Notes under the pieces: generated by a model
The model's database searches: none
What the model was told of the DNA's origin: nothing
The model's input: only the letters and a program-made list of their open reading frames with translations
Shown: positions 36,762 to 45,615 of the stretch, one piece after another
Position numbering within the stretch: position 1 is the first letter of the stretch
How the letters are laid out: every line of letters starts with the position of its first letter
Assembly: GCF_004765795.1 (NCBI RefSeq)
Contig: NZ_SBIV01000004.1
Coordinates: 301,639-365,638 of the forward strand
Length of the DNA: 64,000 nt
Source of the DNA: Halorussus marinus
Lineage (GTDB): Archaea > Halobacteriota > Halobacteria > Halobacteriales > Haladaptataceae
Direction of reading: 5' to 3'
Made by a program: the position numbers and the translations under genes

Positions 36762-36905
36762 CCGGATCGCGGCGTCTCTCGGAACGGTGGTCGAAATCCG
36801 CCGCCGCGTTCGACGGGTCGAGCGCAGAGAGTTCGGCGTAGAATCCGCCCCGAGAGCGCCGGCGCATCCGAACGCTCAAGGACCGAGGCGACCATCCCTC
36901 CGCTC

Positions 36906-38198
36906 ATGAAGATCAGCATCGTCGGCAGCGGGTACGTCGGCACCACCGTCGCGGCGTGCTTCGCCGATCTGGGACACGACGTGACGAACGTCGACATCGA
37001 CGAGACGGTCGTCGACGCGATCAACGACGGAGCGGCGCCGATCCACGAGCCCGGTCTCGACGAACTGATCGCCGACCACGGCGGCGACCGACTTCGGGCG
37101 ACGACCGACTACGGCGCGGTCCGGGACACCGACGTGACGTTTCTCGCGCTCCCGACGCCCGCCAGAGACGACGGGAGTATCGATCTCGGCATCATCGAGC
37201 AGGGCGCGCGGTCGCTCGGCGAGGCGCTCGCCGAGAAGAACGGTGACCACCTCGTCGTCGTCAAGTCGACGGTGGTCCCCGGCACGACCGAAGACCAGAT
37301 CGCACAGCTACTCGCCGAGGCGTCGGGCAAGGACATCGACGAGCAACTCCACGTCGCGATGAATCCCGAGTTCCTCCGAGAGGGGAGCGCTGTCGCGGAC
37401 TTTCGGGATCCCGACAAACTCGTGTTCGGCGCGCGAACCGAGTTCGCCCGCGACCGGCTCCGAGCGGTTTTCGAGCCGCTGGTCGCCGAGTCGAGCGCCG
37501 CGACCGTCGAGACCGGCATTCGGGAGGCGGAGATGATCAAGTACGCCAACAACGCCTTCCTCGCGACCAAGGTCAGTCTCGTGAACGAACTCGGGAACGT
37601 CTGCAAGGAGTACGGCGTCGACGCCTACGAGGTCGCCGAGGCGGTCGGGCTCGACGACCGCATCTCCGAGCGGTTCCTCCGGTCGGGGGTCGGATGGGGC
37701 GGTAGCTGTTTCCCGAAGGACGTCGCCGCGCTCGTCGCCGCCGCCAGAGACGCCGACTACGAGCCGACGTTGCTGGAGGCGGCCGTCGAGGTCAACGACA
37801 AGCAGCCCGAGCGCATGCTCGAACTGCTCGAAGAGCACGTCGACCCGGCCGGCGAGCGGATCGCGGTGCTCGGCCTCGCGTTCAAGCCCGGCACCGACGA
37901 CGTGCGCAACTCGCGGGCGATACCCGTCGTCGAAGGACTCCAGGAGCACGGCGCCGACGTGGTCGCCTACGACCCCGTCGCGACCGAGAATATGCGCGAG
38001 CGGTTCCCCGGGATCGAGTACGCCGACTCGGCCGGCGAGGCCCTCGACGGCGCCGGGGGGGCGCTGGTGGTCACCGACTGGGACGAGTTCGCCGCCCTCG
38101 ACGGGACGTTCGACGCGATGGCCGACTCCGTGGTCGTCGACGGCCGCCGGATCGTCGAGCGCCGCGACGGCATCACTTACGAGGGTCTGACCTGGTAG
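36906..38198 (+). CDS. aglM: UDP-glucose 6-dehydrogenase family protein (AglM type)
   Basis: A 430-residue nucleotide-sugar dehydrogenase. The NAD motif is GSGYVGTT at 7-14, [10 protein letters not shown] is near 119, [10 protein letters not shown] near 153, and the catalytic Cys268 is in [25 protein letters not shown] is the NDP-sugar-binding C-terminal region. In Haloferax the AglM protein makes UDP-glucuronate for S-layer N-glycans, and this protein matches that family closely in length and motifs. It is alone, with no other glycosylation gene visible in the window. Confidence 0.88.
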   Translation: MKISIVGSGYVGTTVAACFADLGHDVTNVDIDETVVDAINDGAAPIHEPGLDELIADHGGDRLRATTDYGAVRDTDVTFLALPTPARDDGSIDLGIIEQGARSLGEALAEKNGDHLVVVKSTVVPGTTEDQIAQLLAEASGKDIDEQLHVAMNPEFLREGSAVADFRDPDKLVFGARTEFARDRLRAVFEPLVAESSAATVETGIREAEMIKYANNAFLATKVSLVNELGNVCKEYGVDAYEVAEAVGLDDRISERFLRSGVGWGGSCFPKDVAALVAAARDADYEPTLLEAAVEVNDKQPERMLELLEEHVDPAGERIAVLGLAFKPGTDDVRNSRAIPVVEGLQEHGADVVAYDPVATENMRERFPGIEYADSAGEALDGAGGALVVTDWDEFAALDGTFDAMADSVVVDGRRIVERRDGITYEGLTW

Positions 38199-38555
38199 CG
38201 ACGCCACGGGGCGGCGCACCGCCAGAGACGCCGATCGTCGCGTGGACGGTCGACGAGAGAAGTTCCCATCTCTTTCGCGGTCCGACACTTCCCAGCTCTC
38301 ACCCCGAGAGGCCGTTCGGTCCTCGAACGAAGCGTCCGTAATTGAGCCGTCGGTAGCTTTTTGAAATCGCTCCGACAGCCCATACACGGTGGCGAACGCC
38401 CGCCGACGGCCGAGCAGGCGACTGTCGAAGCCACGCGCGACGACCGACGATCCGCTTCGTCTCGAACGGGCCGATCAGTCAGGCCGTCCGGAACCATCGA
38501 GAACCGACGGCTCCGGCGGGCGGGACGCGAATCGCAGACACGAGGTGAACACACA
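38199..38555 (+). promoter_or_regulatory. Long leader of the ureohydrolase gene
   Basis: A 357-base stretch with no protein-like frame. A TATA-like GTAGCTTTTTGAAA near 38350-38363 would start a leader of about 170 bases. A clear Shine-Dalgarno GAGGTGA at 38543-38549 lies 6 bases before ATG 38556. This contrasts with the leaderless genes around it. The leader is rich in GACGGC/GCCG words that could pair. No named riboswitch recognised. Confidence 0.4.
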
Positions 38556-39569
38556 ATGACAGACTCCGAGCGACCGACAGCGGCCGAGGCGTTCCGCGAA
38601 CAGCATCCCGGATCCGAAGTCGAACTGGCGTACGCGGGGATCAACACGTTTCTGAAGTCCGATCAGCGAGACGTCGGCGAGCTCGACGGCGCCGACGTCG
38701 GCGTCGTCGGCGCGCCCTACGACGGCGCGGTGAGCAACCGCCCGGGAACCAGATACGGCCCCGAAGCGATCCGGCGGGCCAGCGCGTGGTGGGCGTACCT
38801 CTCGGGGTACAAGGGCGGGCTGACGAACATGCAGACCGGCCGGCAGGTCGATTTCGGCGAGCTCTCGATCGCCGACTGCGGCGACGCTCCCGTCTTTCCG
38901 ATGGACCGGGCGAAGACGGCCGAGAGCATCACGGCCCACGTCGCCACCGTCGCCGAACAGGCGTTCCCGGTGTTGCTCGGCGGCGACCACTACTGTACGT
39001 TCCCCGCGTTTCGGGGCTTCGCGGAGGGGAGCGACCACGACACCGTCGGGCTCGTGCAGATCGACGCCCACACCGACACCGTCGAGGAGAGCGCGCTGTT
39101 CGGCGAGCACTTCCACGGGTCGAGCACGAACCTCATCGCCGAGTCGCCCCACACCGGGTTCGAACACGTCAGTCAGGTCGGGATCCGCGGGTACGAGTCG
39201 CCGGACTTCTTCGAGTTCGCCGACGAGACGGGGCTTGATCTGTTCACCGCCCACGACGTCCGCGAACGGGGGATCCGGGAGGTCGTCGCGGCGGCCGTCG
39301 AGGCCGCCGCCGCGGACACCGACGCGGTCTACGTCACCTTCGACATCGACGCCGTCGATCCGAGCGTCGCGCCCGGCACCGGCACGCCGGTTCCAGCCGG
39401 ACTGACCCCGGATCAGGCGCTCGCCACGATGGAGGTACTGGGCGGCCACGACGCCGTGGGCGCGGCCGACCTGATGGAGGTCGCGCCCCGGTACGACGCG
39501 ACGGAGGGGACGAGCCGACTCGCCGCATACCTGCTCGTCACGCTCTTAGAGCGCCAGTTCGCCGAGTAG
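38556..39569 (+). CDS. Ureohydrolase, agmatinase/arginase family
   Basis: A 337-residue binuclear Mn enzyme. Metal ligands are His145 (GGDHYCTFP), Asp170/His172/Asp174 (QIDAHTD) and Asp263/Asp265 (TFDIDAVDP). The N-terminal GAPYDGAVSNRPGTRYGPEAIRRAS is the agmatinase-type opening. It hydrolyses a guanidino compound to urea plus an amine; agmatine, guanidinopropionate and guanidinobutyrate are all possible. Start ATG 38556 backed by a Shine-Dalgarno. It stands near amine and semialdehyde enzymes, which fits guanidino-compound catabolism. Confidence 0.87.
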   Translation: MTDSERPTAAEAFREQHPGSEVELAYAGINTFLKSDQRDVGELDGADVGVVGAPYDGAVSNRPGTRYGPEAIRRASAWWAYLSGYKGGLTNMQTGRQVDFGELSIADCGDAPVFPMDRAKTAESITAHVATVAEQAFPVLLGGDHYCTFPAFRGFAEGSDHDTVGLVQIDAHTDTVEESALFGEHFHGSSTNLIAESPHTGFEHVSQVGIRGYESPDFFEFADETGLDLFTAHDVRERGIREVVAAAVEAAAADTDAVYVTFDIDAVDPSVAPGTGTPVPAGLTPDQALATMEVLGGHDAVGAADLMEVAPRYDATEGTSRLAAYLLVTLLERQFAE

Positions 39570-39600
39570 CCGGCGCCACCGCGGTTCGGGAGTCGGACGG

Positions 39601-40251
39601 TCAGACGACGCCGACCGCCCGGATCGGCGACCCGTCGCCGCCGAGCGCGAGGGGGTAGCCCCGGAGTTCGAACCGATCGTCGACCGCACCGAGGTTCGCG
39701 AGGTTCTCGACGACGAGCCGATCTTCGCCCAGCAGACGGTGGTGAGCGACGAACCCGTCCGGTTCGTCGGGGGCGGCCGCGTCGGTCGGCGTGGGGTCGG
39801 GGTTGAGGGTGTCCGTGGCGACGTCGAACCCCCGTTCGGCACACCGTCGGGCCGCCGCGGGCGTCAGGTACGGGTGATCGAGGTACCGGCGGGTCCCCCA
39901 GTGGTCGTCCCACCCGGTCCAGAAGACGACCCAATCGGCGTCCGCGTCCGGGACGCGCTCGGCCGGGATCGGATCGCGGTCGCCGAGGTCCCGGCAGTCG
40001 ACCCGAACCGCCTCCCCGCAGAACCGCTCGATCGGGTACGCATCGAGGGTCCGTCCGCCGGGCTCGGTGTGGGCGGGGGCGTCGACGTGCGTTCCCGAGT
40101 GACTCCCCAACTCGACGCTCGCCACCCTGCAACCGTCGGCGGCGTGCGTCGAGTGATCGCGGACCTCGACGTCCGGATCGCCCGGATACGTCTGCATCCC
40201 GGTCTCGATTCGGTGGCTCAGATCTGCGTGCACGCCGGCAGTTGAGGACAC
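39601..40251 (-). CDS. Cyclase family protein (kynurenine formamidase-like)
   Basis: A 216-residue cyclase-family protein. The metal motif HSGTHVDAPAHTEPGG is near 50-65, and a DLSHRIETGMQTYPGDP N-terminus is normal for the family. WVVFWTGWDDHWGTRRYLDHPYL and a late HHRLLGEDRLVVENLANL are also characteristic. It hydrolyses N-formylkynurenine-like amides or isatin-type rings in known members. Start GTG 40251; an internal ATG 18 codons later is possible but would lose the conserved opening. Convergent with the ureohydrolase gene. Confidence 0.87.
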   Translation of the reverse strand: MSSTAGVHADLSHRIETGMQTYPGDPDVEVRDHSTHAADGCRVASVELGSHSGTHVDAPAHTEPGGRTLDAYPIERFCGEAVRVDCRDLGDRDPIPAERVPDADADWVVFWTGWDDHWGTRRYLDHPYLTPAAARRCAERGFDVATDTLNPDPTPTDAAAPDEPDGFVAHHRLLGEDRLVVENLANLGAVDDRFELRGYPLALGGDGSPIRAVGVV

Positions 40252-40283
40252 CGGGGTAAAAAGCCTGCTTGAGAGAGACTAGC

Positions 40284-40296
40284 GCAATATTTATCA
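40284..40296 (+). promoter_or_regulatory. Core promoter copy of the symporter promoter
   Basis: GCAATATTTATCA differs from 31193-31205 at one base. Transcription would start near 40318 and run into the two small genes at 40374 and 40559. Confidence 0.5.
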
Positions 40297-40373
40297 TGAT
40301 CCTGTCGAACCGTCCGTACAGATGTGGCAATGTTTTACCACCGCTCACACCACGCCTGACGGCGAGCTACGAC

Positions 40374-40562
40374 GTGATCGTCACCGCTCCGAACTTCAAG
40401 CTCTGGGAGATCATGGCCGTCGGCCACGTCGTCTCGACCGGGCTGGCCGCGGCCATCAGCGCCGTCGCGCCCGACGACTTCCGCTTCGAGGCGATCGCAC
40501 AGGAGGGGTCGGGCGTCGCGGCCGACGGCGGCCCGTCGGCCAGCGGAAGTGACGGCGAATGA
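40374..40562 (+). CDS. Hypothetical small membrane protein
   Basis: About 62 residues if translated from GTG 40374. NFKLWEIMAVGHVVSTGLAAAISAVAP forms one hydrophobic segment, followed by a polar Gly/Ser-rich tail. An earlier in-frame start (40269 or 40296) would precede or sit inside the promoter, so GTG is preferred, though no good Shine-Dalgarno is seen. The stop overlaps the next gene start (ATGA at 40559). No family recognised. Confidence 0.45.
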   Translation: MIVTAPNFKLWEIMAVGHVVSTGLAAAISAVAPDDFRFEAIAQEGSGVAADGGPSASGSDGE

Positions 40563-40786
40563 TCGGAAGAGAGATCTTCACCGGCATGATCGGGCTGTTC
40601 TGGATCGCCGAGGCGGCGTTCGGGGCGCTCGTCGTCTACTGGTTCGTGACCCAGGGGTTCGACGGCGACGAGACGACCGCCGACGCGACCGGCGTGGCCC
40701 TCGAGGACCGCTCGACCACGCTCGGGTCGCTCGCCATCTGGGCCGGGTTCTTCGGCCTCCTCGTGCTCGACGTCATCGGCGCCTGA
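40559..40786 (+). CDS. Small two-helix membrane protein
   Basis: A 75-residue protein. The first helix is IGLFWIAEAAFGALVVYWFV, then an acidic loop GDETTADATG, and the second helix LAIWAGFFGLLVLDVIG. It overlaps the preceding small gene by ATGA, so the two are likely subunits of one complex. No transporter partner follows; the next gene is LhgO on the other strand. Unknown function. Confidence 0.6.
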   Translation: MIGREIFTGMIGLFWIAEAAFGALVVYWFVTQGFDGDETTADATGVALEDRSTTLGSLAIWAGFFGLLVLDVIGA

Positions 40787-40988
40787 GTCGGACGCGGGAC
40801 CGACCTCGACGGGTCGGTCGCCGAGAATCCGTCCCGACGACAGTCGGGGCTCCGAGATCCGAGACGCTCCACTCCAGCCGGTGTCGTCGTCCCGGCTGGT
40901 CGACGGTGCCATTAGGTGGTACCCACCTCGGACGCGAATATAGTTCCTCGTATCGCGGTCGGTGTGAGAGCCCGCGCCGGCGACCGCC

Positions 40989-42191
40989 TTACCGCTTCTC
41001 GGCGATGCGCTCGGCGATGTGGTCGCCGAACGGGAGCGAGGAGGTGAGCCCGGGCGAGACCGCGTTCAGGATGTGGACCGCGTCGTCGGTCTCGATGAAC
41101 AGCGGGTCTTTCACGAGTTCGCCGTCCTCGCTCACCAGTTGGGCCCGGATGCCGGCGTAGCTCTGGTGGAGGTCGGCCTCCCGAACTTCGGGCACGAGCC
41201 GCTGGGAGGCCTCGACGAACTTCTCCTTGCGGTAGGACTTGTTGAGTTCCTCCCACGCCACCCCGACCATCGTCGGCGAGGCGAGTAGCTTCCAGAACCC
41301 CTCGTAGGTCAGCGTCTCCCTGAGGTCCCCGAGGTCGAACTGGGTGTTCTCGTAGGCCTCGCGGCCGAACGCCAGCACCGCGTTCGGGCCGACGATGACC
41401 TTCCCGTCGGCCCGCCGCGTGTAGTGGACCCCGAGGAACGGCAGTTCGGGATCTGGCGTCGGGTAGATCATCGACTGACAGAGGTCGGCTTTCTCGGGGG
41501 TGACCTCGTAGTACTCCCCGCGGAACGGCACGACCTGGTACTGCTCGCCGACGCCCACCTGGTGGGCCAGCGTGTCGGCGTGGAGCCCCGCGGCGTTCAC
41601 GAGGTACTCGGCGTCGACGACGCTGTTGCTCGTCGCGAGCCGGTAGCCCGACTCCCGGTCGTAGATCCGCGAGACCTCGTGGCCCAGATACAGCGATACC
41701 CCGGCGTCCTGCACCTCGCGCGCGAGCGTGTAGACGTACTGCTGGGAGTCGACCGACGCCGCCTCGGGGGCGTACAGGGCGGCCTGCCCCTCGGCGTGGG
41801 GCTCGCGTTCGCGGAGTTCGGCCCGCGAATCGAGTAGCTCGTACTCGACGCCGTTTTCCTCGGCCTGCTCGGCCAGCTCGTCGAGTCGGGCCTCCTCGCG
41901 GTCGTCGGTCGCGACCACCACCACTCCGAGCTCCTCGCAGGGGACGCCGTTCTCGTCGCAGTAGGCTTTCATCCGCCGGGTGCCCTCGGTCGCGAACCGG
42001 GCCTTTTCGGAGCCGGGCGGGTAGTTGAACCCCGGGTGGAGCACCCCGGAGTTACGGCCGCTCTGGTGCTCGGCGAGGCGGTGTTCTTTCTCGATGACGG
42101 CGACGTCGAAGTCGGTGCGCTCGGCGAGGTGCTTCGCGACCGACAGCCCGACGCAACCGCCGCCGACGATGGCGACGTCGTGGTCTGTCAT
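40989..42191 (-). CDS. lhgO: L-2-hydroxyglutarate oxidase
   Basis: A 400-residue DAO-fold flavoenzyme. The FAD motif is VAIVGGGCVGLSVAKHL at 6-22. EHQSGRNSGVLHPGFNYPPGSEKARF is the LhgO/YgaF signature that contacts FAD and the hydroxy acid. CEELGVVVVAT, PFRGEYYEV and YAGIRAQL fit the same family. It oxidises L-2-hydroxyglutarate to 2-oxoglutarate, feeding electrons to the respiratory chain at the membrane. Start ATG 42191. Divergent from the SDR gene at 42299. Confidence 0.92.
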   Translation of the reverse strand: MTDHDVAIVGGGCVGLSVAKHLAERTDFDVAVIEKEHRLAEHQSGRNSGVLHPGFNYPPGSEKARFATEGTRRMKAYCDENGVPCEELGVVVVATDDREEARLDELAEQAEENGVEYELLDSRAELREREPHAEGQAALYAPEAASVDSQQYVYTLAREVQDAGVSLYLGHEVSRIYDRESGYRLATSNSVVDAEYLVNAAGLHADTLAHQVGVGEQYQVVPFRGEYYEVTPEKADLCQSMIYPTPDPELPFLGVHYTRRADGKVIVGPNAVLAFGREAYENTQFDLGDLRETLTYEGFWKLLASPTMVGVAWEELNKSYRKEKFVEASQRLVPEVREADLHQSYAGIRAQLVSEDGELVKDPLFIETDDAVHILNAVSPGLTSSLPFGDHIAERIAEKR

Positions 42192-42298
42192 CGTGTTCGT
42201 GTACCGAATGCTTCTGCCCCCGCTTTGATGTACCGCTTCCCGGCGGTATTCGTGTGGGTTCTCAACGACTAAGTTACGCGAGTGTGTCATCGGGTGGT

Positions 42299-43090
42299 AT
42301 GGACTTCGAGATAGCAGGCAACGCGGCGCTCGTAACGGCCTCGAGTAGCGGCCTCGGCAAGGCGTCGGCGAAGGCGCTCGCCCGAGAAGGCGCGAACGTC
42401 GTCGTGAACGGTCGCTCCCAAGAGTCCCTCGACGAGGCGGTCGAGGAGATCGAAGACGTCGCGGCCGGCGAGGTCGTCGGCGTTCAGGCCGACCTCACCG
42501 ACGCCGACGACATCGAACGGCTCGTCCAGACGACCATCGAGGAGTTCGGCGGACTCGACCACCTCGTGACCTCCGCCGGCGGCCCGCCGTCGGGCCCGTT
42601 CCTCGAGACGACCGACGAAGACTGGTACGAGGCGTTCGACCTGCTGGTGATGAGCGTGGTCCGGACCGTCCGGGAGGCCGCCGACCACCTCGAAGCCGAC
42701 GGCGGGGGCACCGTCGTCAACATCACCTCCCGGAGCGTCAAGGAGGCGATCCCGTCGCTCGTGCTCTCGAACTCCGTCCGGATGAGCGTGATCGGCTTGG
42801 AGAAGACCCTCTCGACGGAGCTCGCCCCGGAGGTCCGGGCGAACGCGGTCCTGCCCGGCCCCCACGAGACAAGCCGCATCACCGACCTCATCGATCAGGC
42901 GGTCGAGCGCGGCGAGTACGACTCCTACGAAGAGGGGTTAGAGGCCCGGGGCGAGTCGAACCCGCTCGGCCGGATCGGCGACCCGATGGAGCTGGGCGAC
43001 ACCGTCGCGTTCCTCTGTTCGCCCCGATCGGAGTACATCAACGGCACCGCCATCCCGATCGACGGCGGGTCGGGCAACTCGAACCTGTAG
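42299..43090 (+). CDS. Atypical SDR family protein lacking catalytic Tyr
   Basis: A 263-residue SDR fold. The cofactor motif is altered to TASSSGLGKASAKAL, then VNGRSQESLDE and VTSAGGPPSGPF. The Ser of NITSRS is present, but the Tyr-x3-Lys site is replaced by LSNSVRMSVIGLEK. This matches the atypical BKR-like SDR subgroup, whose catalytic tetrad is incomplete. Start ATG 42299, with a TATA-like TAAGTTAC centred about 27 bp upstream. It is divergent from lhgO. The reaction is uncertain and could be non-classical. Confidence 0.82.
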   Translation: MDFEIAGNAALVTASSSGLGKASAKALAREGANVVVNGRSQESLDEAVEEIEDVAAGEVVGVQADLTDADDIERLVQTTIEEFGGLDHLVTSAGGPPSGPFLETTDEDWYEAFDLLVMSVVRTVREAADHLEADGGGTVVNITSRSVKEAIPSLVLSNSVRMSVIGLEKTLSTELAPEVRANAVLPGPHETSRITDLIDQAVERGEYDSYEEGLEARGESNPLGRIGDPMELGDTVAFLCSPRSEYINGTAIPIDGGSGNSNL

Positions 43091-43136
43091 TTCCGCTACC
43101 GTCACCTTCTTTTCGACGTATCGCGACCCAGAGCGC

Positions 43137-43484
43137 ATGGAGCCAGTCAGTTTCGACGAGGCCGAAACGTACGAACCCGACGAGGGGTGGGCCCGCGCCG
43201 CGCTCGCGGGGAGCGACGCATTCAGCTTCGAGTGGTTCGAGAAGCCGCCGGGCCACTCCTCGCCGATGCACGACCACGAGAACGAGCAGGTGTGTCTCGT
43301 CCTGGAGGGCGAACTCACCGTCCACACCGAGGACGATTCGGTGACGATGGGCGAGTACGACTCGGTGTTGCTCGAATCGTGGGAGTCCCACCGCGTCGAG
43401 AACACGGGCGAGGAGCGCGCAGTCGGACTCGACGTGTTCGCGCCGGGCCGGGGCTTCGACTTCTGGACCGACCGGGAGGAGTAG
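43137..43484 (+). CDS. Cupin domain protein
   Basis: A 115-residue single-domain cupin. Motif 1 SSPMHDHENEQVCLVLEGEL has His/His/Glu metal-ligand positions near 43-51, and motif 2 has His near 84 in ESWESHRVEN. It is followed directly by the FAH-family gene with no gap (stop 43482-43484, next start 43485), so they form one operon. Small cupins of this type are isomerases, dioxygenases or binding proteins. No further assignment possible. A TATA-like CTTCTTTTCG lies about 27 bp upstream. Confidence 0.85.
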   Translation: MEPVSFDEAETYEPDEGWARAALAGSDAFSFEWFEKPPGHSSPMHDHENEQVCLVLEGELTVHTEDDSVTMGEYDSVLLESWESHRVENTGEERAVGLDVFAPGRGFDFWTDREE

Positions 43485-44306
43485 ATGCGGTATCTCGCGC
43501 GCACCGCCGACGGGGCGCCGCTGATCGGCGACGAGGAGGGGTTCGTCCCGCTCGGGGCCGCCGACCCCGACCTGTCGACGATCGAGGAGGCGCTCGCCCG
43601 GGCGCCCGACGGGCTCCCGGACCCCGCGGCGGCGCCCGCCGAGCGAGTCCCCGAGGAGGAACTCGCCTTCGGGCTCCCGCTCGATCGACCCGGGAAGCTC
43701 TGGGGGATCGGGCTGAACTACGCCGACCACGCCGAGGATCTGGACGAGGTCCGGCCCGAGGAGCCCGCGAGCTTCCTCAAACCCCCCTCGACCGCGACCG
43801 GGCCCGGCGGCCCGATCCGGCTTCCCGACGCCGACGTGACCGATCGGATCACCGCCGAGGCCGAACTCGGGGTCGTGGTCGGCCGGCGGTGTTCGAGCGT
43901 CGCCGAGGACGAGTTCGCCGACGTGGTCGCGGGGTTCGTCCCGATCATCGACATGACCGCCGAGGACATCCTCGAACGCAATCCGCGCTTTTTGACCCGG
44001 GCGAAGAGCTTCGACACGTTCCTCGTGGCGGGCCCGTACGTCGCTGTCCCGGACTCGCCCGAGGCGTTCATGGAGAAGGTGCGAGTCCGGACGGTCGTAA
44101 ACGACGAGACGGTCTCCGAGAACACCCTCGACGGGATGCTGTTCGAGCCCCCCGAACTGCTCAGCTACCTCTCGGAGTCGACGACGTTCGCGCCCGGCGA
44201 CGTGATCAGCACCGGCACGCCCGGCGCGGGCGTCATCGAAGACGGCGACGAAGCGCGCGCGGCGGTCGAACCGATCGGCGACCTCTCTGCGGACGTGGTG
44301 CGGTAG
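43485..44306 (+). CDS. Fumarylacetoacetate hydrolase family protein
   Basis: A 273-residue FAH-fold enzyme. The active-site strand is GKLWGIGLNYADHAED near 69-84, SFLKPPSTATGPGGPI contacts substrate, and the metal acids are in AEAELGVVVG and DMTAEDIL. AKSFDTFLVAGPYV and ISTGTPGAGV are conserved. Members hydrolyse or decarboxylate beta-keto acids, or hydrate dienoates. Together with the cupin and the CoA-transferase, a ring- or keto-acid-cleavage pathway is likely. Substrate unknown. Confidence 0.9.
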   Translation: MRYLARTADGAPLIGDEEGFVPLGAADPDLSTIEEALARAPDGLPDPAAAPAERVPEEELAFGLPLDRPGKLWGIGLNYADHAEDLDEVRPEEPASFLKPPSTATGPGGPIRLPDADVTDRITAEAELGVVVGRRCSSVAEDEFADVVAGFVPIIDMTAEDILERNPRFLTRAKSFDTFLVAGPYVAVPDSPEAFMEKVRVRTVVNDETVSENTLDGMLFEPPELLSYLSESTTFAPGDVISTGTPGAGVIEDGDEARAAVEPIGDLSADVVR

Positions 44307-44364
44307 CGGCGTTCGGGCGGGCCGCTACCCGTACTTTCTTCTCGGACTCACGCCAAGCACGAGT

Positions 44365-45591
44365 ATGACCGGCGAAGCCCGGAATCCGAGCGACGACGCT
44401 GGACCGCTCGACGGCGTGACAGTCCTCGACGCCTCGCGCGTCCTCGTGGGACCGTTCTGCACGATGCAACTCGGTGACCTCGGCGCCGACGTGATCAAGG
44501 TCGAGCGCCCCGAGACCGGCGACCAGACTCGCCACTGGCATCCGCCCCGATACGGCGACGCCGAGGAGTCGGCCTACTACATGAGCGTCAACCGGAACAA
44601 GCGCTCGATCACCCTCAACCTCCAGTCGGAAGCGGGTCGGGAGGTGTTTCGCGACCTCGCCTCGGAGGCCGACGTGCTGGTCGAGAACTTCCGGGTCGGC
44701 GCGATGGAAGACTGGGACCTCGGCTACGAGGACCTCCGGGAGGACAACCCCGGACTCGTCTACTGCGGGCTCTCGGGGTACGGCGAGTGGGGCCCGGACG
44801 CCGATCGACCGGCCTACGACATCATCATGCAGGCCGAGGGCGGGATGATGAGCATCACGGGCGAGGACGGCGGCGCGCCCGTCCGGGTCGGGGTCGCCAT
44901 CGCCGACATCGGCGCGGGGATGTACGCGACCCAGGCGATCCTGGCCGCGCTCCTCGAACGCGAACTCGGCGACGGCACCGGCCAGAAACTCGACGTGAGC
45001 CTGCTCGACGGGCAGGTCGCGTGGATGAGCTACATGGCGTCGAACTACTTCGCGACCGGCGAGTCGCCGGGCCGGATGGGCTCGAAGCATCCGACCATCG
45101 CGCCCTATCAGGCGTTCGAGACCGCCGACGGCTACGTGGTCGTCGCCTGCGCCAGCGAGCACATCTGGCCGCGGCTCTGCGAGGCGCTCGATCGGCCCGA
45201 CCTCGCGGCCGACCCGCGGTTCGAGTCGAACGCCGACCGAGTCGAGAACCGCGAGGAACTCGACGCCGTCCTCGACGCGGCGTTCGCGGAGATGACGACC
45301 GACGAGGCCCTCGACCTGCTGGCCGACCACGACGTGCCCGCAAGCGACGTGAAAGACATGGCGGCGGTGTTCGACAACCCGCAGGTCGAGGCCCGCGGGA
45401 TGCACCGGTCGGTCGACCACCCGACCGCCGGCGAGGTCGAGATGGCCGGGAGCCCGATGCACTTCTCGCGGACCCCCACGAGCGTCCGCCAGCACCCGCC
45501 GCGGCTGGGCGAACACACCGACGACGTTCTCCGCGAATACGGCTACACCGACGAGGACATCGAACGGCTCAGAGAAGAGTCGGGCGTGTAG
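44365..45591 (+). CDS. CaiB/BaiF family CoA-transferase (class III)
   Basis: A 408-residue class III CoA-transferase. N-terminal VTVLDASRVLVGPFCTMQLGDLGADVIKVERP, a NRNKRSITLNL loop, and the catalytic Asp near 152 in RPAYDIIMQAEGG. VGVAIADIGAGMYAT and the C-terminal HTDDVLREYGYTDEDI are family traits. It moves CoA between organic acids by way of an aspartyl-CoA ester. With LhgO nearby, glutarate-type or mesaconate-type acceptors are possible but unproven. A TATA-like ACTTTCTTC lies about 28 bp before ATG 44365. Confidence 0.9.
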   Translation: MTGEARNPSDDAGPLDGVTVLDASRVLVGPFCTMQLGDLGADVIKVERPETGDQTRHWHPPRYGDAEESAYYMSVNRNKRSITLNLQSEAGREVFRDLASEADVLVENFRVGAMEDWDLGYEDLREDNPGLVYCGLSGYGEWGPDADRPAYDIIMQAEGGMMSITGEDGGAPVRVGVAIADIGAGMYATQAILAALLERELGDGTGQKLDVSLLDGQVAWMSYMASNYFATGESPGRMGSKHPTIAPYQAFETADGYVVVACASEHIWPRLCEALDRPDLAADPRFESNADRVENREELDAVLDAAFAEMTTDEALDLLADHDVPASDVKDMAAVFDNPQVEARGMHRSVDHPTAGEVEMAGSPMHFSRTPTSVRQHPPRLGEHTDDVLREYGYTDEDIERLREESGV

Positions 45592-45615
45592 AACGCAGAA
45601 CGGGTCCGGCGTCGA

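Noticed and set aside
40322..40552. 76-codon frame starting 30 bp after the TATA at 40288
   Set aside because: It has ideal spacing but an Arg-rich, non-membrane composition. The overlapping frame gives a plausible membrane protein coupled to the next gene.
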